DNA of 64,000 nt from Actinoplanes lutulentus. GTDB taxonomy: Bacteria > Actinomycetota > Actinomycetes > Mycobacteriales > Micromonosporaceae. The notes below the pieces were generated by a model. It worked only from the letters and a program-made list of their open reading frames with translations. It made no database searches and had not been told where the DNA came from. A program made the position numbers and the translations under genes. The first letter of the stretch is position 1; each line of letters starts with the position of its first letter. Location of the stretch: positions 248,001 through 312,000 of the forward strand of contig NZ_QLMJ01000009.1 in the NCBI RefSeq assembly GCF_003259845.1, given 5' to 3'. Shown here in pieces: positions 25,773 through 33,148 of this stretch.

Positions 25773-27053
25773 ATGAGCTCGATGACCGGAGCACGGTACG
25801 TGGTGGAGACCGCAGCCGAGCGTCTTGCCCGCGAGCAACGCCAGGAGTGGGAACGCTACGTCGCGGCGCGGGGCGAGGTCGAGGCGTTACGGGCCGAGGC
25901 GCAGGCATACCGGTCGGTCTACGGCGACCGGATCGCCAAGGTGCCGGCCGGGAAGGCCGCCAAGCCCGGTCAGTCACCGGCCCGGATCGCGGCGGCCACC
26001 GGCGAGCTGCGCGAACTCGTCCGGCGCGAGCGGGAGACGCTGCGGGCGTCGGTGGGTGCGGCGTCCCGCAGCGACGTGAGCGGGCTGCTCGCCGCCTCCG
26101 GTGCGGCGGCGTCCGTCACCGCGACGCGGACCTGGGACGACTCGGTGGTCACGCCGGCCGCCGACGCCCCGGCGGTGGGTACCGCAATGCCATCGGACCG
26201 TCCAGCGGGAGTGGACGCCGAGCCGGATTCGGGTGCTGTGGATCGTACCGAAAAAGTGATCGCACGCCGCCGCGCCGCCGCCGAGCGTGCCGCCGACCTG
26301 GTTTCCCGCCTGCCGGCGGCGACGCCGGGCGAGACGCGCGCGGCCTGCGCGGAGGCCGCCGCCGAGATCGCGGGTGGGGCAACCGACGGCCGCGCGCGGT
26401 TGTTGCTCGTCGATCTGGAGAAGAGGGTACGCGCCGAGCAGCGCACCGATGAGCAGGTGGAACGCGTCAGGCGTGAGCTGCTCGCGGTGGCCGCGCCGCT
26501 GGAGACGGTGACCGGTGACGAGCCCGCAAAGCTGCGTGCTCGCATCGGACGGCTGATCGAGCAGCGTGTCACCGGCGTGCCGGACGGCCTGCGTGCCGAG
26601 GCCGATGCGGCACTGGACCGGGCGGACAAGGCGCGCCGCCGCCGAGCCGTCGCGAACGCCATGCGCACTCAGCTCGCTGACCTCGGATACCAGGTCGCCG
26701 AGGGTTTCGAGACCGGGCTCGCCGATTCCGGGGTGGCGTTCGCGGCGATGGGCGATCGGGGCGGGTACGGAGTGAAGGTGCTGCTCGACCCGGACCAGCC
26801 GGTGATCCGGACGCAGGTGGTCCGGGCCGCGAGCACCCACGCGGCGCAGGCCGACGACATCGGCGCGGAGCGCAAGTTCTGCGACGACTACGACGTGATG
26901 ACCCGCCGCATGCGCAAGCAGGGCGTCGAGGTCGCCGAGGCGGCCCGGCAGGCTCCGGGCAAACGGCCGGTGCAGGCGGTCGCCGACGAGTTCGTCCCGG
27001 CCCGGGCCGCCTCCGGCGCCCGGCAGCAACAGCAGAGGGAGCAAAAGCTGTGA
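25773..27053 (+). CDS. Coiled-coil protein of unknown function
   Basis: 426 aa, soluble. The first ~80 residues and the middle are charged helices rich in Arg/Glu/Ala, typical of coiled coils. The last ~130 residues look like a compact conserved domain (GYGVKVLLDPDQPVIRTQVV, then DDIGAERKFCDDYDVM) before a Gln-rich tail. I do not recognise the family. AAGGAGA lies at ideal distance from the ATG, the only clear ribosome site inside this operon, 25 bases after the kinase gene. Its stop overlaps the AAA+ start (GTGA). It may be an adaptor or substrate for the AAA+ protein (inference). Confidence 0.82.
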   Translation: MSSMTGARYVVETAAERLAREQRQEWERYVAARGEVEALRAEAQAYRSVYGDRIAKVPAGKAAKPGQSPARIAAATGELRELVRRERETLRASVGAASRSDVSGLLAASGAAASVTATRTWDDSVVTPAADAPAVGTAMPSDRPAGVDAEPDSGAVDRTEKVIARRRAAAERAADLVSRLPAATPGETRAACAEAAAEIAGGATDGRARLLLVDLEKRVRAEQRTDEQVERVRRELLAVAAPLETVTGDEPAKLRARIGRLIEQRVTGVPDGLRAEADAALDRADKARRRRAVANAMRTQLADLGYQVAEGFETGLADSGVAFAAMGDRGGYGVKVLLDPDQPVIRTQVVRAASTHAAQADDIGAERKFCDDYDVMTRRMRKQGVEVAEAARQAPGKRPVQAVADEFVPARAASGARQQQQREQKL

Positions 27054-28903
27054 ACCCCGAACCGGACGGTACGTCCGTGCCGTTGCCCGCCTGGCTGCGC
27101 GAGATCGACCTGGCGCTCTGCGCACACCCGCAGATCCTGCTCACCGGCAACGTCCGCGACCTGTACCGGCTGCCCGACCCGGCGCACGACGGCATGGTCC
27201 GCTTCATGGTGCTGACCGAGGCGGTGTGGAGCGTCGCGCAGGCCCGTGGTTACGGCGCGCTGCTCACCTACTCCAACGGTGTCGGGGTGGAGATCAGCCA
27301 CCACATCCCGGAGGGCGGTCTGCAGGCCGCCCAGGCGGTGCTGCGCGAGGCCGACGTGGAAGCCGGCCGGCCGCTGCACATGACCCAGGTCCGCGACCTG
27401 GTGACCGCGGTGACCGACCTGGCCCGCCGCCGCCAGAACGGACCGCCGATCGCGCTGGTGCTCAGCGACGCGGCCCGGCTCTTCACCGGTGACCTGCAGC
27501 TCTCTCCGGACGAGCGGCTCTTCCTGGCGACCGCGGACCGGCTCGCCTACCGGGCCACCCCGGTCGGCAACGGGTACAACACGGTGTTCTGGGTGCTCGA
27601 CCGCGAGCACGACCTGCCGGCCTGGTTCGCCAGCGGCAACCACACGCTGCGCATCACCGGCATCCCGGAGCCCGATCTCACGGCCCGGCTGGAGACCGCG
27701 TCCGACCTGGTGGCGGTCCTGCCGGACGTGTCGCCGGACATCGACGAGCGCCAGATCGTCATCCGGCGGTTCGCGGAGGCCAGCCACGGGATGCGGATCC
27801 GCAGCATGCGCGACGTGGTCCGGCTCGCGCGCGCGGCGGGCATCCCCGGCAGCCGGGTCGACGACGCGGTCCGCGCGTTCCGGGTCGGCGTGCCGGACAA
27901 CCCCTGGCAGAGCGCCGGACTGCGCGACCGGTTGCGCGCCGCCGATAAGGAACTCGGCAACCGGGTGCTCGGGCAGCCCGACGCGGTCCGCCGGGTGCTC
28001 GACATCCTCGCCCGCTCAGCCACCGGCCTCTCCGGCGCGCACACCGGCGGGCAGAGCAAGCCGCGCGGCGTGCTGTTCTTCGCCGGGCCCACCGGCGTCG
28101 GCAAGACCGAGCTCGCCAAGGCGCTCGCCGAGCTGCTCTTCGGTGACGAGAACGCGTACCTGCGCTTCGACATGTCGGAGTTCTCCGCCGAGCACTCCGA
28201 GGCGCGGCTCATCGGCGCGCCGCCGGGCTTCATCGGCCACGACGCCGGTGGCGAGCTGACCAACGGAATCCGTCAGCAGCCGTTCCGGGTCGTGCTCTTC
28301 GACGAGATCGAGAAGGCGCACACGAAGCTGCTCGACAAGTTCCTGCAGATCCTCGACGACGGCCGGCTCACCGACGGGCGCGGCGGCACCGTGTACTTCA
28401 CCGAGGCGCTCATCGTCTTCACCACGAACCTCGGCATCATCGTGCCGGGCGAGGACAACAAACCCGTCGAGAACGTCACCGACGAGCAGGAGCTTCCGGA
28501 GATCGAGGAGCGGGTCCGGCAGTACATCGAGATCTTCTTCCGGCATTTGATCGGCCGGCCCGAGCTCTACAACCGCGTCGAACAGAGCATCGTCGTCTTC
28601 GACTTCCTGCGTCCCGAGGCGGCTCTGGAGATCGCCGACCGGGCCATCGGGCGGGTCGCCGACGCGGTCCGCCGCAACTTCGGCACCGAGCTGCAGTTCA
28701 GCGATGAGGCCCGCGAGCAGCTGCTGCAGGAAGCCACGTTCAACCTGCGCAACGGTGGCCGGGGCATCGTCGCCGCGATGGAGAGCACGCTGCTCAACCC
28801 GCTCGCCCGGGAACTGTTCGCCCACCCGCCGGAGCCCGGGCGGACGCTGCGGGTCGCCTCGATCGAGCGCCAGGGCCAGAACTACGAGCTGGTGATGGAG
28901 TGA
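27050..28903 (+). CDS. ClpB/ClpA-like AAA+ ATPase with a degenerate first domain
   Basis: 617 aa. The C-terminal half is a Clp/Hsp100 D2-type module: Walker A GPTGVGKT at 346-353, MSEFSAEHSEARLIGAPPGF, Walker B VVLFDEIEKAH, sensor 1 FTTNLG and an Hsp100 small domain. The N-terminal ~290 residues resemble an AAA+ fold (ILLTGNVRDLY, IALVLSDAARLF) but lack a Walker A Lys. No Clp N-domain and no ClpP-binding loop are obvious, so threading/disaggregation or complex remodelling is more likely than proteolysis (inference). GTG start overlapping the coiled-coil stop; its own stop overlaps the radical-SAM start. Confidence 0.9.
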   Translation: MNPEPDGTSVPLPAWLREIDLALCAHPQILLTGNVRDLYRLPDPAHDGMVRFMVLTEAVWSVAQARGYGALLTYSNGVGVEISHHIPEGGLQAAQAVLREADVEAGRPLHMTQVRDLVTAVTDLARRRQNGPPIALVLSDAARLFTGDLQLSPDERLFLATADRLAYRATPVGNGYNTVFWVLDREHDLPAWFASGNHTLRITGIPEPDLTARLETASDLVAVLPDVSPDIDERQIVIRRFAEASHGMRIRSMRDVVRLARAAGIPGSRVDDAVRAFRVGVPDNPWQSAGLRDRLRAADKELGNRVLGQPDAVRRVLDILARSATGLSGAHTGGQSKPRGVLFFAGPTGVGKTELAKALAELLFGDENAYLRFDMSEFSAEHSEARLIGAPPGFIGHDAGGELTNGIRQQPFRVVLFDEIEKAHTKLLDKFLQILDDGRLTDGRGGTVYFTEALIVFTTNLGIIVPGEDNKPVENVTDEQELPEIEERVRQYIEIFFRHLIGRPELYNRVEQSIVVFDFLRPEAALEIADRAIGRVADAVRRNFGTELQFSDEAREQLLQEATFNLRNGGRGIVAAMESTLLNPLARELFAHPPEPGRTLRVASIERQGQNYELVME

Positions 28904-29535
28904 AGCTGCGGCTGGCCCGTACGCACCATCCGGTCACCACGCTCGGGCCGGGCCGCCGGATCGGGATCTGGGTGCAGGGCTGTGGCATCGGCTGCCCCGG
29001 CTGCGTCGCCCGCGATACATGGGTCGCCGAGCCGCGGCACGACGTGGAAGTCGCCGACGTGCTCGCCTGGTGTGCCCGGCACATCGGCGACGCCGCCGGG
29101 GTCACCATCACCGGCGGCGAGCCGTCCGAGCAGCCGGCGGCGCTGGCCGAGCTGGTGCACGGGCTGCACGCGCTGAACGACGACTGGGACGTGCTCTGTT
29201 ACACCGGCGTGGAGTTCGACGAGTTCGAGCGGCGCTGCCCGGAGGCCCTCACCGGCATCGACGCGCTGATCACCGGGCCGTTCCGGATCACCGAGCCGAC
29301 CGATCTGGTCTGGCGTGGCTCGGCCAACCAGAGGCTCATCCCGTGCTCGGAGCGGGGCGAACAGCGCTACCGCCGATGGGCGCTCGCCGAGCGGGACCGG
29401 CCGGAGCTGCAACTGCAGGTCGGCGACGAGAGGGTCTGGATGATCGGCATCCCGGGCCGCGGCGACCTGGCCCGGCTGCAGCGCGTGCTTCGTGACCAGG
29501 GCATCGAACTGGAAGGCGTGTCATGGCGTCCCTGA
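28900..29535 (+). CDS. Radical-SAM protein, NrdG/PflA-activase-like
   Basis: 211 aa. The [4Fe-4S] motif CX3CX2C is Cys28, Cys32 and Cys35 in VQGCGIGCPGC, followed by the SAM-binding TITGGEPSEQ. Length and the WVQGC context match glycyl-radical-enzyme activases, but no glycyl-radical enzyme or ribonucleotide reductase is encoded nearby. The last ~60 residues differ from activases. GTG start overlapping the AAA+ stop by four bases; it overlaps the FHA gene by 13. In this setting it may modify a protein of the locus or act as a redox/SAM sensor (inference). Confidence 0.88.
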   Translation: MKLRLARTHHPVTTLGPGRRIGIWVQGCGIGCPGCVARDTWVAEPRHDVEVADVLAWCARHIGDAAGVTITGGEPSEQPAALAELVHGLHALNDDWDVLCYTGVEFDEFERRCPEALTGIDALITGPFRITEPTDLVWRGSANQRLIPCSERGEQRYRRWALAERDRPELQLQVGDERVWMIGIPGRGDLARLQRVLRDQGIELEGVSWRP

Positions 29536-30047
29536 TCTGTCCCCTTCACGGACCACAGCGGACCGGCGGCTCGATGTGCACCGAACCCGGCTGCATGGAG
29601 TTCCTGATGCCCGCGCCGGCGGCCATCGCCGATCCGGTCTGCCCGGTGCCCGGCTGCGGCAACCAGCTCGATCCGGACGGCACCTGCCCGCTGCACAACC
29701 TCGACCTGGCGGCCGAAGCCGATGTTTACGCCGACCCGGCCCGGTTCCAGCTCGATTTCCCGTTCGGGCCGATACCGATCGGCAGCAGCGAACTGCGGAT
29801 CGGCCGCTCCGAGGAGTTCGGCGCGATCGCCGAGTCCCTGCGTGACTACGACAAGGTGTCCCGCCAGCACGCCGTCCTCTGGATCGAGGACGGCGACTTG
29901 TTCGTCCGCGACCTCGGCTCCACCAACGGCACGTTCGTCAACGACCGCCGGCTCACCGACGACGACCGGCGGCGTCTGCAGGAGGGCGACGAGGTGCGCT
30001 TCGCCAGCGTGCTCCGGGTCCGGGTCCGCCGATCGGCGGCGGCATGA
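29523..30047 (+). CDS. Zinc-ribbon plus FHA domain protein
   Basis: 174 aa. The N-terminus has two Cys/His clusters that look like zinc ribbons: Cys6/His9 with Cys19/Cys24, and Cys40/Cys45 with Cys55/His58. An FHA domain follows at ~85-165 with the phosphothreonine-binding residues Gly-Arg 94-95, Ser113-Arg114-x-His116 and GSTNGTFVN (132-140). It should bind phosphothreonine on a partner, most obviously the membrane kinase encoded upstream. The start lies within the radical-SAM gene, and the stop overlaps the PP2C ATG (ATGA). Confidence 0.92.
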   Translation: MASLICPLHGPQRTGGSMCTEPGCMEFLMPAPAAIADPVCPVPGCGNQLDPDGTCPLHNLDLAAEADVYADPARFQLDFPFGPIPIGSSELRIGRSEEFGAIAESLRDYDKVSRQHAVLWIEDGDLFVRDLGSTNGTFVNDRRLTDDDRRRLQEGDEVRFASVLRVRVRRSAAA

Positions 30048-30754
30048 CCGGGGTACGGGTCGCCGCGCTCACCGAGTGCGGCGCGGTCCGCACCGACAAC
30101 CAGGACGCCGTCCTCGCCCTGGGCTGGATCAGCCAGGCCGCCCGCCCGCGCGTCGTCGAGCTGGCCACCGACGGCGAACCCCCGCTGCTCCTCGCGGTCG
30201 CCGACGGCCTCGGCGGCCACAACGCCGGCGCCCTCGCGAGCCGCCTCGCCGCCGCCGAACTCGCCACCCGCCATCCCGGATGGGACTCGCCGGAGGCGGT
30301 GCACGCGGGGCTGATCGCGGCCGGGGAGACGCTGCATTACACCGGGGCGCGGGCGGCGGCCACCGCCGGTATGCGTACCACCGTGGCGGGCGTGCTGGTG
30401 ACGGCGGACGCGGTGGGCGTGTTCAACGTGGGGGACAGCCGCGTCTACCGGATCACCGACGGCTACCTGGAGCAGCTCACCGTCGACCACGCCTCCGGCC
30501 GGTCGACGGTCACCCAGGCCCTCGGTGACCCGCCGGCCGACCCGCTCGACCCGTTCGTGCTGTTCACGCCGCGGGAGCCGGGTCGATACCTGCTCTGCAC
30601 CGACGGGATCCACGGCGCCGTCGACGAGCGGATCCTGCGCAAGGCGTGCCGTCTCGAGGACTCCCGGGAACTGGTGGAGGCATTGCGGTCGGAGGCGTAC
30701 GCGGCCGGCGCCCCGGACAACCTCTCCGTGCTCGTGGCCGACCTCACGACGTGA
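30044..30754 (+). CDS. PP2C-family Ser/Thr protein phosphatase
   Basis: 236 aa. Metal-binding motifs of PP2C are present: RTDNQD near the N-terminus, VADGLGGHNAG (Asp54), FNVGDSRVYRI, CTDGIHG and APDNLSVLV. Expected to remove phosphates placed by the upstream kinase and so reset FHA-dependent complexes. Kinase, FHA and phosphatase in one transcript is the standard bacterial phospho-switch set, also seen in type VI secretion regulation, but here without secretion genes. Coupled both upstream (ATGA) and downstream (GTGA). Confidence 0.94.
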   Translation: MTGVRVAALTECGAVRTDNQDAVLALGWISQAARPRVVELATDGEPPLLLAVADGLGGHNAGALASRLAAAELATRHPGWDSPEAVHAGLIAAGETLHYTGARAAATAGMRTTVAGVLVTADAVGVFNVGDSRVYRITDGYLEQLTVDHASGRSTVTQALGDPPADPLDPFVLFTPREPGRYLLCTDGIHGAVDERILRKACRLEDSRELVEALRSEAYAAGAPDNLSVLVADLTT

Positions 30755-31191
30755 GATCACCACGGTTCGCCCAGTTCGCACTGCCGGTGTTCCTGGTCTT
30801 CGCCGCCGTTCCCGCCGGGGAGTTGCTCGGGCACGTCGGACCGGACGATCCGGTGCCGATCCTCGTCTCCGCGTCGACCTGGCACCCCGAGCGGGAGTCC
30901 TTGGAGGACTGGCTGGTGCCCCGGTTCCTGCTCCGCGCCGCCCTGGGTCTGGCCGGGGTCTGGTATCTCCTCACCGCCGCGCTGCTGGCGGCGTGCGGAC
31001 GGCTTCCGCTGCGCCTGCTGGGCTTCCTCGACGACGTGTGTGACCGAGGGGTGTTGCGCCGGGTCGGGCCGGTCTACCACTTCCGGCATCCGTTTTTCGG
31101 CAGCCGGATCGGGTGGGGGGCCGGGGACGGCGGCCGCTCGGACGGGTTGTTGCGGGGGCGGTTCAGGAGGACTCGGCGTGCTGGTGGCTGA
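30751..31191 (+). CDS. Shrunken NACHT-family relative (probable internal-deletion remnant)
   Basis: 146 aa, two hydrophobic segments. DDPVPILVSASTWHPERES matches the strand after Walker A in the NACHT protein encoded next door (EEPVPVLLSLTTWSPDRQS), and RLPLRLLGFLDDVCDRGVL with VYHFRH matches that protein's extreme C-terminus (HLPWRLMPFLSDAHRRGLL, TYQFRH). Everything between, including Walker B and the sensor domains, is gone, as is Walker A. GTG start overlaps the PP2C stop (GTGA). Its end overlaps the end of the minus-strand NACHT gene by 29 bases. It may be a decaying pseudogene or a small membrane partner/decoy. Confidence 0.7.
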   Translation: MRSPRFAQFALPVFLVFAAVPAGELLGHVGPDDPVPILVSASTWHPERESLEDWLVPRFLLRAALGLAGVWYLLTAALLAACGRLPLRLLGFLDDVCDRGVLRRVGPVYHFRHPFFGSRIGWGAGDGGRSDGLLRGRFRRTRRAGG

Positions 31192-33148
31192 GCAGGCGTT
31201 CGCGGAGGCGGGCGTGGCGGAACTGGTAGGTGCCGCCGGACTGGCGCAGCAGGCCTCGCCGGTGGGCATCGGACAGGAACGGCATGAGGCGCCACGGGAG
31301 GTGGCCGCGCAGGGCGAGCCAGCAGCGGGCGATCGTGAAGCGGCCCCACGCGGTGAACAGCACGCTGGTCACCGCCGCGGCGGTGGCGACGGCCAGGCCG
31401 GCGGGGACGCTGATCAAGGCGGCCGCGGTGGCGCCGAGGATGCCGCCGCGGAGCACCGCGCGGGACAGGGCGGTGCGCCGGTCGGAGCGCAGCAGCTCGT
31501 CCGGGCCGGCCGCACCCACGTCGGCGGGGACGTCCAGCCAGACGTCGAGGGCGCGGGCCGCGGCGATCGCGCCACAGCCGGCCAGGGCGGCGAGCGGACC
31601 GGCGGTGAACCACAGGGCCACGGCCAGGGCGGTGCCGCCGGCCAGCCAGCCGAGCACGCCGGCGGTGGGCGCGCCGGTGCGGCCCCGGATCCAGAGCCCA
31701 CGGGTACGCCGTATCCCGAGCCGTGCACCCGTCGGCACCATCGGCTGGTGGAGCACGACGAGCGCGGTCGCTGCCCCGCCGAGCACTCCGGTCCCCGCGG
31801 CGGCGAGCGGGCCGCCGCCGACGAACCAGGCTGTGGCCGCGAGTGTCACCGCGCCGATGAGTGCGCCGGTCGCGCCGAGCAGTGGCCGGGGGAGCGCGGT
31901 GGTCAGGCGCCACCACGCGATGTCGGCGGGCAGGTGGCCGGCCAGCCAGGTCAGCCATTCCCCGGCCGGCCGGGGGTCACCGGAGTAGGCCACCGGCACC
32001 GCCTGATCGAGCAGGTGTTCCTCCAGGTCACCGGGGGACCGGAAATCGAACAGCTCGGCCGGGTCCGCGCCGGTGTCGCTGTACGCCGCCCGTGCCAGCG
32101 ACGTCATCAACGGGCTGGACAGCACCCCGGCGACCAGGCGGGCCGGCTCGTCCCCGGGCCCGGCGGTGAGCCGCCGCAGTACCGGATCCCAGCGGGTGGC
32201 CGGCGCGGCGCCGGCCGGCCGTGCGGTGAGCGGCAGGTACGCGGCCAGATCGGTGGCGGTCAGCGGCTGCAGGCGGACCACGGCGGCACCGGTGAGCACA
32301 TCCCCGGCGCTGACCGCGGCCCGGTACGGCTCGGTCCGTGCCGCCAGCACGAACCCGGCCGGCTGGGGGAGCGCCGCGTTGAGCGCGAGCAGTGCCGTGG
32401 CCTGCGCCGCCGTTGGCAGTTCGTCGAGCCCGTCGAGCACCGGCAGGATGCGGTCGCCGGCGACCAGCGCGGCCGCCGCGGTACCGAAACCGCGATGCCC
32501 GGCGGACAGGGCCGGATAGCCGGCCGCGAGCCGCTCGGCGAGCCAGTCGGGGAAGCTCTGCCGGTCCGGGCTCCACGTGGTCAGCGACAGCAGCACCGGG
32601 ACCGGCTCCTCCGCCTGACCGGTTTCGATCAGGTCGAGGAGCAGCCGGATCAGCAGCACGGACTTGCCGCTGCCCGCCTCACCGAGCACCACGAGCCGCC
32701 GCGACGGCACCCGCCGGAACACCGTGGTGATCTCGTCGAGCCGCCCGGCCAGGTCCAGGGCGGCGATGCCGGGTCCGCCGGCACGACGCACGTTGGCCCA
32801 GTGGTCCTGCACCCCGGCGGCGGGTTCGGGAACCGCCCAGCGGACCGGGATCGGCGCCGGGTCCTGCACCCGGCGGATGCGTTCCTCGGCGCGCCACTGC
32901 TCGCGGACCGCTTCCCGCAGTGCGGCGGCCTGCTCGCCGAGCGGCACGGCGGTGAACGATCCACGGGAGCGCAGCGCGGCGAGCAGGGTGGCCGCGCCGA
33001 GCACGAAACTGCCCACGCTGGCCAGCCTGTCCGCGGTGTCCAGACCGGACTGCCAGATCAGGGTTACGGCGATCGCGACGACGGCCGTGACGATGAACGG
33101 AATGAGGTTCCGATGGTTTCCCCGAGCCAGCCGCCGCACGGTTCCCAT
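31163..33148 (-). CDS. Membrane NACHT/STAND ATPase
   Basis: 661 aa. Two N-terminal hydrophobic segments (about 15-33 and 43-59) precede a NACHT module: Walker A GEAGSGKS at 156-163, RLLLDL after it, LSLTTW, and Walker B ILPVLDGLDELP at 234-245. The C-terminal third has about five to seven more hydrophobic segments and ends in the family motif YQFRHARLRERLL. Such ATPases act as signal-dependent switches in immunity and apoptosis-like systems. The ATG at 33148 lies inside the divergent CHAT gene, giving a 36-base overlap of 5' ends. No fused effector domain is visible, so output may pass through the adjacent CHAT proteins (inference). Confidence 0.9.
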   Translation of the reverse strand: MGTVRRLARGNHRNLIPFIVTAVVAIAVTLIWQSGLDTADRLASVGSFVLGAATLLAALRSRGSFTAVPLGEQAAALREAVREQWRAEERIRRVQDPAPIPVRWAVPEPAAGVQDHWANVRRAGGPGIAALDLAGRLDEITTVFRRVPSRRLVVLGEAGSGKSVLLIRLLLDLIETGQAEEPVPVLLSLTTWSPDRQSFPDWLAERLAAGYPALSAGHRGFGTAAAALVAGDRILPVLDGLDELPTAAQATALLALNAALPQPAGFVLAARTEPYRAAVSAGDVLTGAAVVRLQPLTATDLAAYLPLTARPAGAAPATRWDPVLRRLTAGPGDEPARLVAGVLSSPLMTSLARAAYSDTGADPAELFDFRSPGDLEEHLLDQAVPVAYSGDPRPAGEWLTWLAGHLPADIAWWRLTTALPRPLLGATGALIGAVTLAATAWFVGGGPLAAAGTGVLGGAATALVVLHQPMVPTGARLGIRRTRGLWIRGRTGAPTAGVLGWLAGGTALAVALWFTAGPLAALAGCGAIAAARALDVWLDVPADVGAAGPDELLRSDRRTALSRAVLRGGILGATAAALISVPAGLAVATAAAVTSVLFTAWGRFTIARCWLALRGHLPWRLMPFLSDAHRRGLLRQSGGTYQFRHARLRERLLSHQHAESS

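Noticed and set aside
31040..33112. Very long plus-strand open frame opposite the NACHT gene
   Set aside because: Its residues are Arg/Gly/Glu/His/Pro-rich shadow sequence without domains, while the minus strand encodes a clear NACHT ATPase. Only the part from 33113 is real (the CHAT protein).
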